A program made the translations under genes and the position numbers. Below are positions 43,612 to 51,700 of a DNA stretch of 64,000 nt, piece by piece. Position 1 is the first letter of the stretch; the number at the start of each line of letters is the position of its first letter. Source of the stretch: Vulgatibacter incomptus (GTDB taxonomy: Bacteria > Myxococcota > Myxococcia > Myxococcales > Vulgatibacteraceae). Location of the stretch: contig NZ_CP012332.1 of NCBI RefSeq assembly GCF_001263175.1, positions 1,857,501-1,921,500 on the forward strand, given 5' to 3'. The notes below the pieces were generated by a model that saw nothing but the letters and a program-made list of their open reading frames with translations, had not been told where the DNA came from and ran no database searches.

Positions 43612-44250
43612 TCAAGCCTTCCCGTGCTGGGTCGCCTGGTCCAGCCTGCCGAGGAGCCCGTGAACCGGGAGGGCGAGGAGGCCGGCGATCGCCGCCTGTG
43701 GAACGAGTGAGAGCCAGGCGACCGATCCCGGGCCGGCGCCGGGGGGCGCCACGGCGAGGAGGCCGCCGAGGATCCCGGCCTGGTACACGAAGCTCGCACC
43801 CGTGGTGTAGATCACCACGCCGATCCACGAGAACCGGCCGGAGCGAGGCCAGGCCATCCGGCCTGTGGTCCACACCGCAACGGCCATGAACCGACAGAGG
43901 CCCGGAGGCCCCTGCACGAAGAGGTCGGCAACGTAGCCCACGGCGAAGGCGGCGACCGAGCCCTCGATCGCGCCGAGCCGGAGGGCGAAGAAGGTCACGA
44001 AGAGGACGGCGACGTCCAGGCGGACCAGCTCCGGTCCGAGGCGGGTGAGGAAGCCGGCCTGGATCTGGAACGAGATCAGCGCGAGCCCCGCCCAGACGGC
44101 CACGCGCCAGAGGCGCAAGGCGTCGACGGGCCTCGGCGCGCCGAGCGCGAGGCTCCCGAGGATCTCCCGATGCGCGTAGGAGCGCTCGTACCGCTGGTTG
44201 ACCGGGCGGCCTCGACGGAGCCTCAGTGCCAGGCGGCGGAGGAGCCTCAC
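43612..44250 (-). CDS. mreD: MreD, rod-shape membrane protein
   Basis: A 212-residue polytopic protein with about five hydrophobic helices after a basic N-terminal 45 residues. 'LDVAVLFVTFFALRLGAIEGSVAAFAVGYVADLF' (pattern) is the usual MreD region. MreD links MreC and the elongation enzymes to the inner membrane. The start overlaps the mreC stop (ATGA), and mrdA follows by 85 bp; context is the strongest evidence, as MreD is poorly conserved. Confidence 0.88.
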   Translation of the reverse strand: MRLLRRLALRLRRGRPVNQRYERSYAHREILGSLALGAPRPVDALRLWRVAVWAGLALISFQIQAGFLTRLGPELVRLDVAVLFVTFFALRLGAIEGSVAAFAVGYVADLFVQGPPGLCRFMAVAVWTTGRMAWPRSGRFSWIGVVIYTTGASFVYQAGILGGLLAVAPPGAGPGSVAWLSLVPQAAIAGLLALPVHGLLGRLDQATQHGKA

Positions 44251-45161
44251 GGCAGGCCGGGCAGGACGCCGCCCTTCTCCTCGAACGTCTGGACCGTGGG
44301 GGGCGGCGTGCCGTCCGCCGGCGCCACGAGCACGAGCACCTCCTCCAGGCCGGAGACGTCCACGGCCGGCAGAACGGTGCCCTCCAGGTACATTCCGAAC
44401 GCCTCGCGGCGAACCGGCCCGATCCGCCCGATCACGAGCCCCTTCGGAAAGACGCGGTCGGTGCCCGAGGTGATGAGCACGTCGCCCGCCTCGATGTCGT
44501 CGGTCCGGAGGGCGTTGGCCAGCTGGAGGCTCTTCTCCTCCCCGGTGCCGCGGACCGTCACGCGGGCGCGGCTGCGCTGCACGCGGGCGGCGACCGCCGA
44601 GCTCGAGTCGACCACGAGCTGGACGTCGGCCTCGTGGCCATACGTCGCGATCACCTTTCCCACCACGCCGTTCGCGGTCACGACCGCCATACCGGTCGCG
44701 ATGCCGGAGCCTTCCCCGGCCGAGATGGTGATCACCCGGCGGTGGGTGGGCGAGACGCCGATGACGGGTGCGGCCACGACGCGACCCTTGGACGCCCGGC
44801 TGAAAGAGAGGAGCTCCTGGAGCCGCTCGTTCTCCAGGCCTGCCTCGAGGCGCTCGCTTGCCAGGGCCCGGGCCTCGGCGAGGGCCTCGCGGAGCTGCAG
44901 GTTCTCCTCCCGGACCCCGCGCAGGGCCACGTAGCCCGTCCAGAGGTCGATCGCGCCGCCCACCGCGCCGTCGATCGCCCGGCTGAGCGGGGCGGAGACG
45001 GCGAGGCAGAGCTTGTCGAGCGAGGAAAGGTCTCGGGCCTGTTTGGCGTTTGCCACGTACGTTCCCGCCGGGAGCAGCAGCAGCACTGCCACCAGGAGTA
45101 ACTCGCGGTATCGCAGGATGATGGCGAGCAAGCCAAAAACCTCGGGTTGACCAGCTTGCAT
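44247..45161 (-). CDS. mreC: MreC, rod-shape determining protein
   Basis: A bitopic protein (304 residues): a membrane helix at about 20-38, a coiled coil (about 80-115), and the beta-rich periplasmic domain with 'AAPVIGVSPTHRRVITISAG', 'GMAVVTANGVVGKV' and 'VLITSGTDRVFPKGLVIGRI' (patterns). It activates the PBP2-RodA complex. The annotated ATG lacks a ribosome-binding site and overlaps a promoter-like -10; TTG at 45131 with GAGG upstream is a likely alternative start, leaving the membrane helix intact. mreB is not next to it in this window. Confidence 0.92.
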   Translation of the reverse strand: MQAGQPEVFGLLAIILRYRELLLVAVLLLLPAGTYVANAKQARDLSSLDKLCLAVSAPLSRAIDGAVGGAIDLWTGYVALRGVREENLQLREALAEARALASERLEAGLENERLQELLSFSRASKGRVVAAPVIGVSPTHRRVITISAGEGSGIATGMAVVTANGVVGKVIATYGHEADVQLVVDSSSAVAARVQRSRARVTVRGTGEEKSLQLANALRTDDIEAGDVLITSGTDRVFPKGLVIGRIGPVRREAFGMYLEGTVLPAVDVSGLEEVLVLVAPADGTPPPTVQTFEEKGGVLPGLP

Positions 45162-45189
45162 TACGCCAGGATTTTTCTTAGAGTGTCAA
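45160..45189 (-). promoter_or_regulatory. Candidate promoter of the mre/mrd cluster
   Basis: TTGACA (45189-45184) and CGTAAT (45165-45160) with 18-base spacing. It lies in the 94-bp gap that diverges to ppiD, and its -10 overlaps the first ATG of mreC. Confidence 0.4.
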
Positions 45190-45255
45190 CCATTTCGCTG
45201 ACTTCCAGCCCCTCTCGAGGGGCAAACCCCACCACGTCGGCACAGGCAAGCAGAC

Positions 45256-46824
45256 ATGCTCGATAAGCTGCGGGATAGCTCGCGTTCCTACCTGATGTAC
45301 CTCGTCTTCGGGGCCTTGATCCTCGTCTTCGTCATGTTCTTCGGACCGGGCAGCAGCGGCTGTATGCCGGGCGCCGCCGGCAGCAAGGCCGACACGTTCG
45401 CCGCCAAGGTGAACGGGGAGACCATCGGCTGGAGGGAGTTCGAGACCGCCTACGGGAACATGCTCCGGGCCTATCAGCAGCAGATGGGCGAGCGGTTCGA
45501 CTCGAAGATGGCCGAGCAGATGGGCCTCAAGGCCAACGTCCTCGACGGCCTGATCGAGCGCCGCCTCCTCATCTCCCAGGCCAAGGCCCAGGGCATCGCC
45601 GTCTCGGACGCCGAGGTGGCCGCCAAGCTGCGCGAGATCACGGCGTTCCACAAGGACGGTCACTTCGACTACGGCACCTACCGCCAGGTCATCCAGACCG
45701 CTCTCGGGGTCACGCCCGACAAGTTCGAGGTGCAGGTCCGCGAGGACCTCCTCCGCGAGAAGATGGTCGCCGTCGTCCGCCAGGGCGCCAAGGCCTCGGA
45801 CGACGAGATCCAGGCCGAGTTCGCCAAGGAGAACGACAAGGCCGACCTCGTCTTCGTGCGCTTCCTCCCCGCCCAGGCCGAGGGCGAGGCCAAGCCGACC
45901 GCTGCCGAGATCGACGCCTACCTCGCCACCGAGGACGGCAAGAAGGCCGTCGCCGACGAGTTCGAGGCCAAGTCGTTCCGCTTCAAGAAGCCGAAGCGGG
46001 TCAAGGCCCAGCACATCCTCGTCAAGGTGGCGGAGGATGCGCCCCAGGCCGACGTCGACGCGGCCACGGCGAAGCTGGACGAGGCCAAGAAGAAGATCAT
46101 CGGCGGCACGGACTTCGGCGCGATCGCCCAGGAGCTCTCCGACGATCCCGGCTCCAAGGACAAGGGCGGCGACCTCGGCTTCTTCGGCCCGGGCACCATG
46201 GCCAAGCCCTTCGAGGAGGCCGCCATGGCCCTCCTGCCCGGCCAGCTCTCCGACGTCGTCCGCACCCGGTTCGGCGTCCACCTCATCAAGGTGAACGACG
46301 TCCAGGAGCCGGAGGAGAAGAAGCTCGAGGAGGTCCAGGGCGATCTCGCGGCTGACCTCCTCGTCCAGAAGAAGGCCAAGGATCTCGCGAAGGCCAAGGC
46401 CCAGGCCGCCCTCGCCAAGGCGAAGGCCGGCGAGTCGCTCGAAGCGCTCTTCCCCGCCCCCGACGCCCCCGAGGCCGGCGCGGCGAAGGCCCCGAAGCCG
46501 GTGGCCGAGAAGACCGGCGCGTTCGCGGTCGCCTCCGACTTCGTTCCCCGCCTGGGCATGAGCGCAGACCTCACCAAGGCCGCGTCCGCCGCAGCGAAGG
46601 GCGACGTGCTCCCCGAGGTCTACGAGGTGAACGGTGGTTTCGTGGTCGCGCAGGCGATCGACCGCACCCACCCGGACCCCTCCGTTCTCGAGAAGACGCG
46701 CGACGAGGTGGCCGAGCGGGTCGTCAGCCGGAAGGAAGGCGAGCTCGTGGAGGCCTACACGAAGGAGCTCCGCAAGTCGGCCAAGGTCGAGACCAGCGCG
46801 CAGCTCGGCGACGTCCGCGGCTGA
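45256..46824 (+). CDS. ppiD: PpiD-like peptidyl-prolyl isomerase/periplasmic chaperone
   Basis: A 522-residue membrane-anchored folding helper. The N-terminal helix (about 12-30) anchors it, a SurA_N-like region (about 48-220) binds client proteins, and a parvulin domain is at about 250-350: 'AQHILVKV', 'DFGAIAQELSDDPGSKDKGGDLGFFGPG' in pattern and 'RFGVHLIKV'. The Ala/Lys-rich segment (about 365-410) is low complexity. It acts on proteins leaving the Sec channel. It diverges from mreC and ends at a clear terminator. Confidence 0.88.
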   Translation: MLDKLRDSSRSYLMYLVFGALILVFVMFFGPGSSGCMPGAAGSKADTFAAKVNGETIGWREFETAYGNMLRAYQQQMGERFDSKMAEQMGLKANVLDGLIERRLLISQAKAQGIAVSDAEVAAKLREITAFHKDGHFDYGTYRQVIQTALGVTPDKFEVQVREDLLREKMVAVVRQGAKASDDEIQAEFAKENDKADLVFVRFLPAQAEGEAKPTAAEIDAYLATEDGKKAVADEFEAKSFRFKKPKRVKAQHILVKVAEDAPQADVDAATAKLDEAKKKIIGGTDFGAIAQELSDDPGSKDKGGDLGFFGPGTMAKPFEEAAMALLPGQLSDVVRTRFGVHLIKVNDVQEPEEKKLEEVQGDLAADLLVQKKAKDLAKAKAQAALAKAKAGESLEALFPAPDAPEAGAAKAPKPVAEKTGAFAVASDFVPRLGMSADLTKAASAAAKGDVLPEVYEVNGGFVVAQAIDRTHPDPSVLEKTRDEVAERVVSRKEGELVEAYTKELRKSAKVETSAQLGDVRG

Positions 46825-46848
46825 TCGCGGGAACGTCTCTTGACGTAA

Positions 46849-46893
46849 CGAAGGCGTCGCGGGCTCGAGAGCTCGCGGCGCCTTCGCCGTTTT
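46849..46893 (+). terminator. Rho-independent terminator after ppiD
   Basis: CGAAGGCG and CGCCTTCG flank a GC-rich inner palindrome (GGGCTCGAGAGCTC...), followed by CGTTTT. It lies about 25 bases after the stop, between ppiD and the convergent GGDEF gene. Confidence 0.78.
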
Positions 46894-46911
46894 CGAGTCT
46901 TTCGGGAGGCG

Positions 46912-47952
46912 CTAGCCGACCTGGATCCCGTCGCGGGTGGAGCCCTTCACTCGGTACATCGCGAGGTCCGCCCGGCGGAGGAGCTCGTCCGCGTCGGCGG
47001 CGTGCTCCGGAAATGAGGCCACCCCGAACGAGGCCGTCAGCCGAAGACCGCCGGCCTCGGACTCGAGGAAGGCGCGGGCCTTGAACCGCTCCCGAACGCG
47101 CTCGGCGAAGGCCAACGCCTCCGCGCTCGTGGTCTCGGGCAGCAGGCAGACGAACTCGTCGCCGCCGTAGCGGATCGCGATGTCCGCCGGACGGATCACC
47201 TGGAGCAGCTCCTCCCCGCACTCGCGCAGGATGGCGGAGCCGGCCTGGTGTCCGTGGCGATCGTTGACCTGCTTGAAGCGATCGAGGTCGAAGAAGACCA
47301 GCGAGAGGTCGTGTCCGAAGCGCCGCGCCCGGAGGATCTCGGCGTCCAGCGATCGGAGGAGGTGGCGCGCGTTGTAGAGCCCGGTGTGCTCGTCGATGAT
47401 CGTGAGCTCCTCGACCCGCCGGTAGTTGCGCGCGTTCTCCAGGGCGATGGCGGCGAAGTCGGCGATCGAGCCGAGGACGCGGACGTCCGCCTCGTCGAAG
47501 GGCGGCTGCCCCCTGCCATTCACGAGCTCGATGACGCCCAGGGTCCGGCCCTTGGAGCGCATCGGCACCGCGGCGATGGAGCTCGTGCTGAAGCGGGTCG
47601 CCTCGTCGAAGCGCGAGGCGAAGCGCTCGTCCTGGCTCACGTCCGCGACGAGCAGCGACTCCTTGCGGGACGCGACCCAGCCCGCGATCCCTTCCTCCGC
47701 GCCGATCCGAAGGCCCTGAAGGGACTCCGAACCCGGCCCCACGGCCACCTCGAAGAAGAGCTCGCCGGTGATCTCGTCCACCAGGAGCAGCGACCAGTTG
47801 GTCGGCTGGAGCAGCTCCCCCACCTTCTCCATGATCAGCCGGAGCACCTCGCGGATATCCAGGGTCGACGTCAGCGCCTTCCCGATCTCGTTGTAGGCGT
47901 GGAGCTCGTCCACGTTACGCTTCAGCTCTCTGAGAAGCTCTTCGGCTTCCAT
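46912..47952 (-). CDS. GAF-GGDEF diguanylate cyclase
   Basis: A cytoplasmic 346-residue signalling protein. A GAF sensor domain spans about 20-175, followed by the cyclase domain, with the active-site loop 'RYGGDEF' (263-267) and the inhibitory I-site 'RPAD' (254-257). Both are intact, so it is probably an active cyclic-di-GMP synthase with product feedback. The GAF domain lacks an obvious chromophore Cys; its ligand is unknown. It is convergent with ppiD and divergent from maf. Confidence 0.9.
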   Translation of the reverse strand: MEAEELLRELKRNVDELHAYNEIGKALTSTLDIREVLRLIMEKVGELLQPTNWSLLLVDEITGELFFEVAVGPGSESLQGLRIGAEEGIAGWVASRKESLLVADVSQDERFASRFDEATRFSTSSIAAVPMRSKGRTLGVIELVNGRGQPPFDEADVRVLGSIADFAAIALENARNYRRVEELTIIDEHTGLYNARHLLRSLDAEILRARRFGHDLSLVFFDLDRFKQVNDRHGHQAGSAILRECGEELLQVIRPADIAIRYGGDEFVCLLPETTSAEALAFAERVRERFKARAFLESEAGGLRLTASFGVASFPEHAADADELLRRADLAMYRVKGSTRDGIQVG

Positions 47953-48072
47953 GATCGTCGCGTCGCTCCGGGCGGATCGCAGGGCGTCGAGGCAGGATGG
48001 CTGCTACAACCGGACGCGGCGCCAGCCTACCTTGGGCGCCTTCTCCGCTCAATCTCAGACACGAGACCCACC

Positions 48073-48654
48073 TTGCCCGACCTCTCTCCTCCCTTCCTCC
48101 TCGCCTCGGCGTCTCCCCGCAGGCGCGAGCTCCTGGCGGGCGCCGGCTTCTCCTTCGTCGTGGCGGTTCCCGGGATCCCAGAGGACATCGAGCCGGGAGA
48201 GGCGCCCGACGCCGCCGCGCTCCGTCTCGCGGGAGAGAAGGCGGAAGCGGTCCGTGTCTCCCGGCCGGACGCGGTCGTGCTCGCCGCCGACACGGTCGTG
48301 GTCCTGGACGGCCGGGCCCTGGGCAAGCCACGGGATCCGGACGAGGCCCGCGCCATGCTCCTCTCGCTCTCCGGCCGCACCCACGAGGTGGTGACGGGGG
48401 TCTCGATCCGAGCCCCGACCGCCGTAGAGGAGCTCGTCGCGAGGACCCAGGTGCGCTTCCGCCCTCTCGAGCGGGAGGAGATCGACCGCTACGTCGCGAC
48501 GGGAGAGCCGATGGACAAGGCGGGCGCCTACGGGATCCAGGGCGGCGCCGCGAGCTTCGTCGAGGCCATCTCCGGCTCCTACACGAACGTCGTCGGCCTC
48601 CCCCTGGCGGAGGCCGTGATCTCGCTCCGCAGCCTCGGGGTCCTCCCCGGCTGA
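48073..48654 (+). CDS. maf: Maf-family nucleotide pyrophosphatase
   Basis: Maf proteins hydrolyse non-canonical nucleotides such as m5UTP, dTTP or m7GTP and affect septum formation. The 193-residue protein has the start motif 'LLASASPRRRELL', 'VLAADTVVVL', 'GKPRDPDEA', 'SGRTHEVVTGV' and 'DKAGAYGIQGGA'. TTG 48073 is the only start near the conserved N-terminus; the frame stays open upstream inside the opposite-strand GGDEF gene region. The ribosome-binding site is weak. A strong hairpin follows. Confidence 0.9.
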   Translation: MPDLSPPFLLASASPRRRELLAGAGFSFVVAVPGIPEDIEPGEAPDAAALRLAGEKAEAVRVSRPDAVVLAADTVVVLDGRALGKPRDPDEARAMLLSLSGRTHEVVTGVSIRAPTAVEELVARTQVRFRPLEREEIDRYVATGEPMDKAGAYGIQGGAASFVEAISGSYTNVVGLPLAEAVISLRSLGVLPG

Positions 48655-48670
48655 GCAGCCTGGTGTGCGG

Positions 48671-48694
48671 GGCGCCCGGGATTCCCCGGGCGCC
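48671..48694. terminator. Terminator between maf and the giant Ig-like gene
   Basis: GGCGCCCGGG and CCCGGGCGCC form a 10-bp perfect stem with a 4-base loop, followed by GTTTCC on the plus strand. It lies 16 bases after maf and 13 beyond the convergent stop at 48708. Confidence 0.78.
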
Positions 48695-48707
48695 GTTTCC
48701 ACTTCGT

Positions 48708-51700
48708 CTACCGGTAGTGGAAGTACATCGACTGCCCGGACCGGAACCCATCCTCGTACTCGAACGACTCGAAGCCGCCGATGGCGAAGACCCCTGCCGA
48801 GGCGTCGTCGAAGTACTCGGGTCCGCCGGCGATCTCGTCGTAGGCGAACACGATGTCGCCCCCCTCCCATAGCTGGATCTGGAACGTGAGGGAGCCCTCT
48901 TCGTAGTACCGCTTGAAGCCCGTCCACTGGAGGATGAGCACATCGGAGGGCCCCACGGTCATCACCTCGTACTGGAACTTCGAGCCCGGCTGATCGGTGA
49001 GGTCGGCGTCGTACACGCGGAGGATCCCGCCGTCCCAAGCGGGCCACCACCAGTCGTCCAGGAAGTAGGCCGTGCCATCCGCCTGGACGTAGACCGTGGT
49101 GACCGGATCGCTTCCACCGTAGTAGGGGAAGTGGAACGGGATGCCTCCCGGGATCTCCGCCTGGCCGTAGTCCGAGTTCACGTCCGGGAGCTCGGTCCCG
49201 GTGGCCGAGATGTCGATGAAGGGCTTCGTCGAGTAGAAGTCGACGTCGTACTCAGAGTAACAGTCGACCCCACCCGCTCCGGGCGACCCCAGGTCGCCTC
49301 CTTCGCCGTAGGTCGAGGTCGAGACACACCAGGCGAACGAAGGGGTGAGGTCTCCCGCCTGGCGCTGCGTCTGCCAGGTTCCGTCGAGCGCGAGCGACGC
49401 CCCATGCGGGATCGTCCACCACGAGTTCCACGCGACCTGGCTGATCGGAACGCCGCCGAGTCCGATCGAGAGATCCCCTTCCGTCGAGTCGAGGGTGATG
49501 TCGTCGTAGACGTAGTCGGGCGTGAAGCCCGGCGAGTCGCTGGCGGCGAAGGTGAACCAGGCACCGGACGCGAGGAGGAGCGGACCGCCCGACTCGATCA
49601 CGTGGGATTGGTCGCCCGACCAGATGACCATCCCCTCGAGATCCATGGGCGCCGGCGAGAGGTTCCGAATCTCGAACCACTGGGCGGTGGGGCCACCCGA
49701 GGGATCGATCTGGAGCTCGGTGATCGCGACCAACCCGCGCGGCAGGACCTCGACGACGATCGTCTGGCAGTCGATGTCGCCCGTCGTCTGGGCGCAGATC
49801 ACGATCCGTCCATCGCGCCCCGGGCTCACCTGTGCCGACCCGGTCGCATCACGAGCTCCCTCGAAGCGCCACGCGCGGTTCGAGAGGCCGCCCGCCATCG
49901 CCCGGTTGTAGCTCAAGGTGGAACCAATCTCGCCAGAGGGGTCCTGGTAGCCGACGGTGGCGTTGCCTCCGTCGGCCCGCTCCTGGTCGGGTCCCATCAT
50001 CGCGCCGTAGCGGAACTCGAAGCTCCCATTCGGGAAGAGGATCACCTCGAAGTTCAGATTGGCGCCCGGCGCGGGCCAGTCGTAATACTGAACGCCCTTC
50101 CACTGGATCACGAAGCGATCCTGACCACCGTCGTCGAGGAGCTGCGCGTAGACGTGGCCCGTCTCGTAGGAGTGGAGATCGTCCCAGAACGGCGCGAGAT
50201 GCACGCCGGGGTTCCAACTGGACGGGAGGCGGTCGTGGTACGCCAACGTCCCCTGCTCCGGGTCGAAGCTCAGGAAGCCGTCGGACATCACGCGAACCGC
50301 GGTCCTGTCCTCCCCAGCGAACGGAAACGTGAAGCCGTTCGGGAAGTACACGTCCTCGGCGGCGGAATCCGCGTCGATGAGCCACGTCAGCTCGGTTCCG
50401 GTCGCGCTGATGTCGATGAAGGGCGCCTCGTCCGGATCGAGCTCGTCGAGCGCCGTGCCAAAGATCAGGACCGACACCGGATCGCCCGACGGGGAGCTCG
50501 CGCTCCACGAGACCGTCGTCGATCCACCTACGACGATGCGGGAGTCGCCAGCGCTGGCGGCGTCCAGCTGGACGCGCAGCACACGCACCGAGCGCCGCTG
50601 CGTGAAGCTCCGGCCGTCCTCTCGGGCGATCGTGAGCTCGTAGATCGTGGAGACCTCCGGAGCGGCGACGTAGGTATCGCTCGAGAAGTCGTATCCGGAG
50701 ACATCGAGCGGGAGGCCGTTTGCCGTGAGCGTGAGCGTCTCCGCGCCGTGGGTGAGCCAGGCGAGCGTGGTGGAGCCCCCCGGATCGATCACATCATCGG
50801 CGACCTCGAACGAATCGAGGCCGAACGGCACCCAGACCAGTACCTGGATCGTACGGCTCGCCGTCGAGCCCATGGCGCCGGTCGCCTCGACGGTAATGGT
50901 CTTGGCGCCCTCCGTGGCATCCGGGAAGGTGCAGGTTCCCTCGTCGAGAACCTCACCGGGTCCCGATATGCACACGACTCCCGTCTCGTCGGAAACAGTG
51001 ACCGTAAGAGCGTCGCGCGCGATCCACCGGACTTCGAAGGTGTCGCCCACGTCGACGTCCGCGGGAGCGGAGGCCGAGACGATTACCACGGGCTGCTCGA
51101 CCGTCACCGTCGTGGTCGCTGTGTGTTGGGTTCCGTCGTAGCCGTAGGCGGTCAGGGTGTAGACCTGGGTGGCGCTCGGGCTCACGATCGCGGACCCGTT
51201 GGGTCCGAGCGACGGATACGCGAAGCGGTATCCGGTACCCTCGAGATCCGGAACCTCGGTGCTGTAGGAGATCGTGGTCCCTTCCGAGCCCGAGGTGTTC
51301 TGGTAGCCGATCGTCGCGTTGTCCCCGCGGGCCCGCGAGAGATTCTCGTCGCTCCACATGGAGTCGTATCGGTATTCGAAGCTGCCGTCCTCCCAGAGCA
51401 CGATCTCGAAGTTGAGATCCGCGGGGTTGCCGGAGAGCTGGACGTGGCTCCACTGGACCACGAGGTACTGCCTGCCGTCGTCGCCCACTCCGACGTCGTA
51501 GAGGACGTCGCCGGTATCGACCCTGTCGAGATCGTCCCAGAACGCCGCGAGGTGCACGTAGCCGACGTAGTCGTCAGGGAGCTCGTAGTGGATGAAGTTG
51601 GACCCCGTGCGCTCGAGGTCGAAGCTGATCAATCCGTTCTCGTAGATGCGGGCCCGGGTGCGATCCGCCCCGTCGAACGGGAAGGCGAAGCCATCGGGGA

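Noticed and set aside
45208-45223. Inverted repeat GCCCCTC-TC-GAGGGGC in the ppiD leader as an operator
   Set aside because: It is short and GC-rich, as common by chance in this DNA, and no matching regulator or second copy was found.
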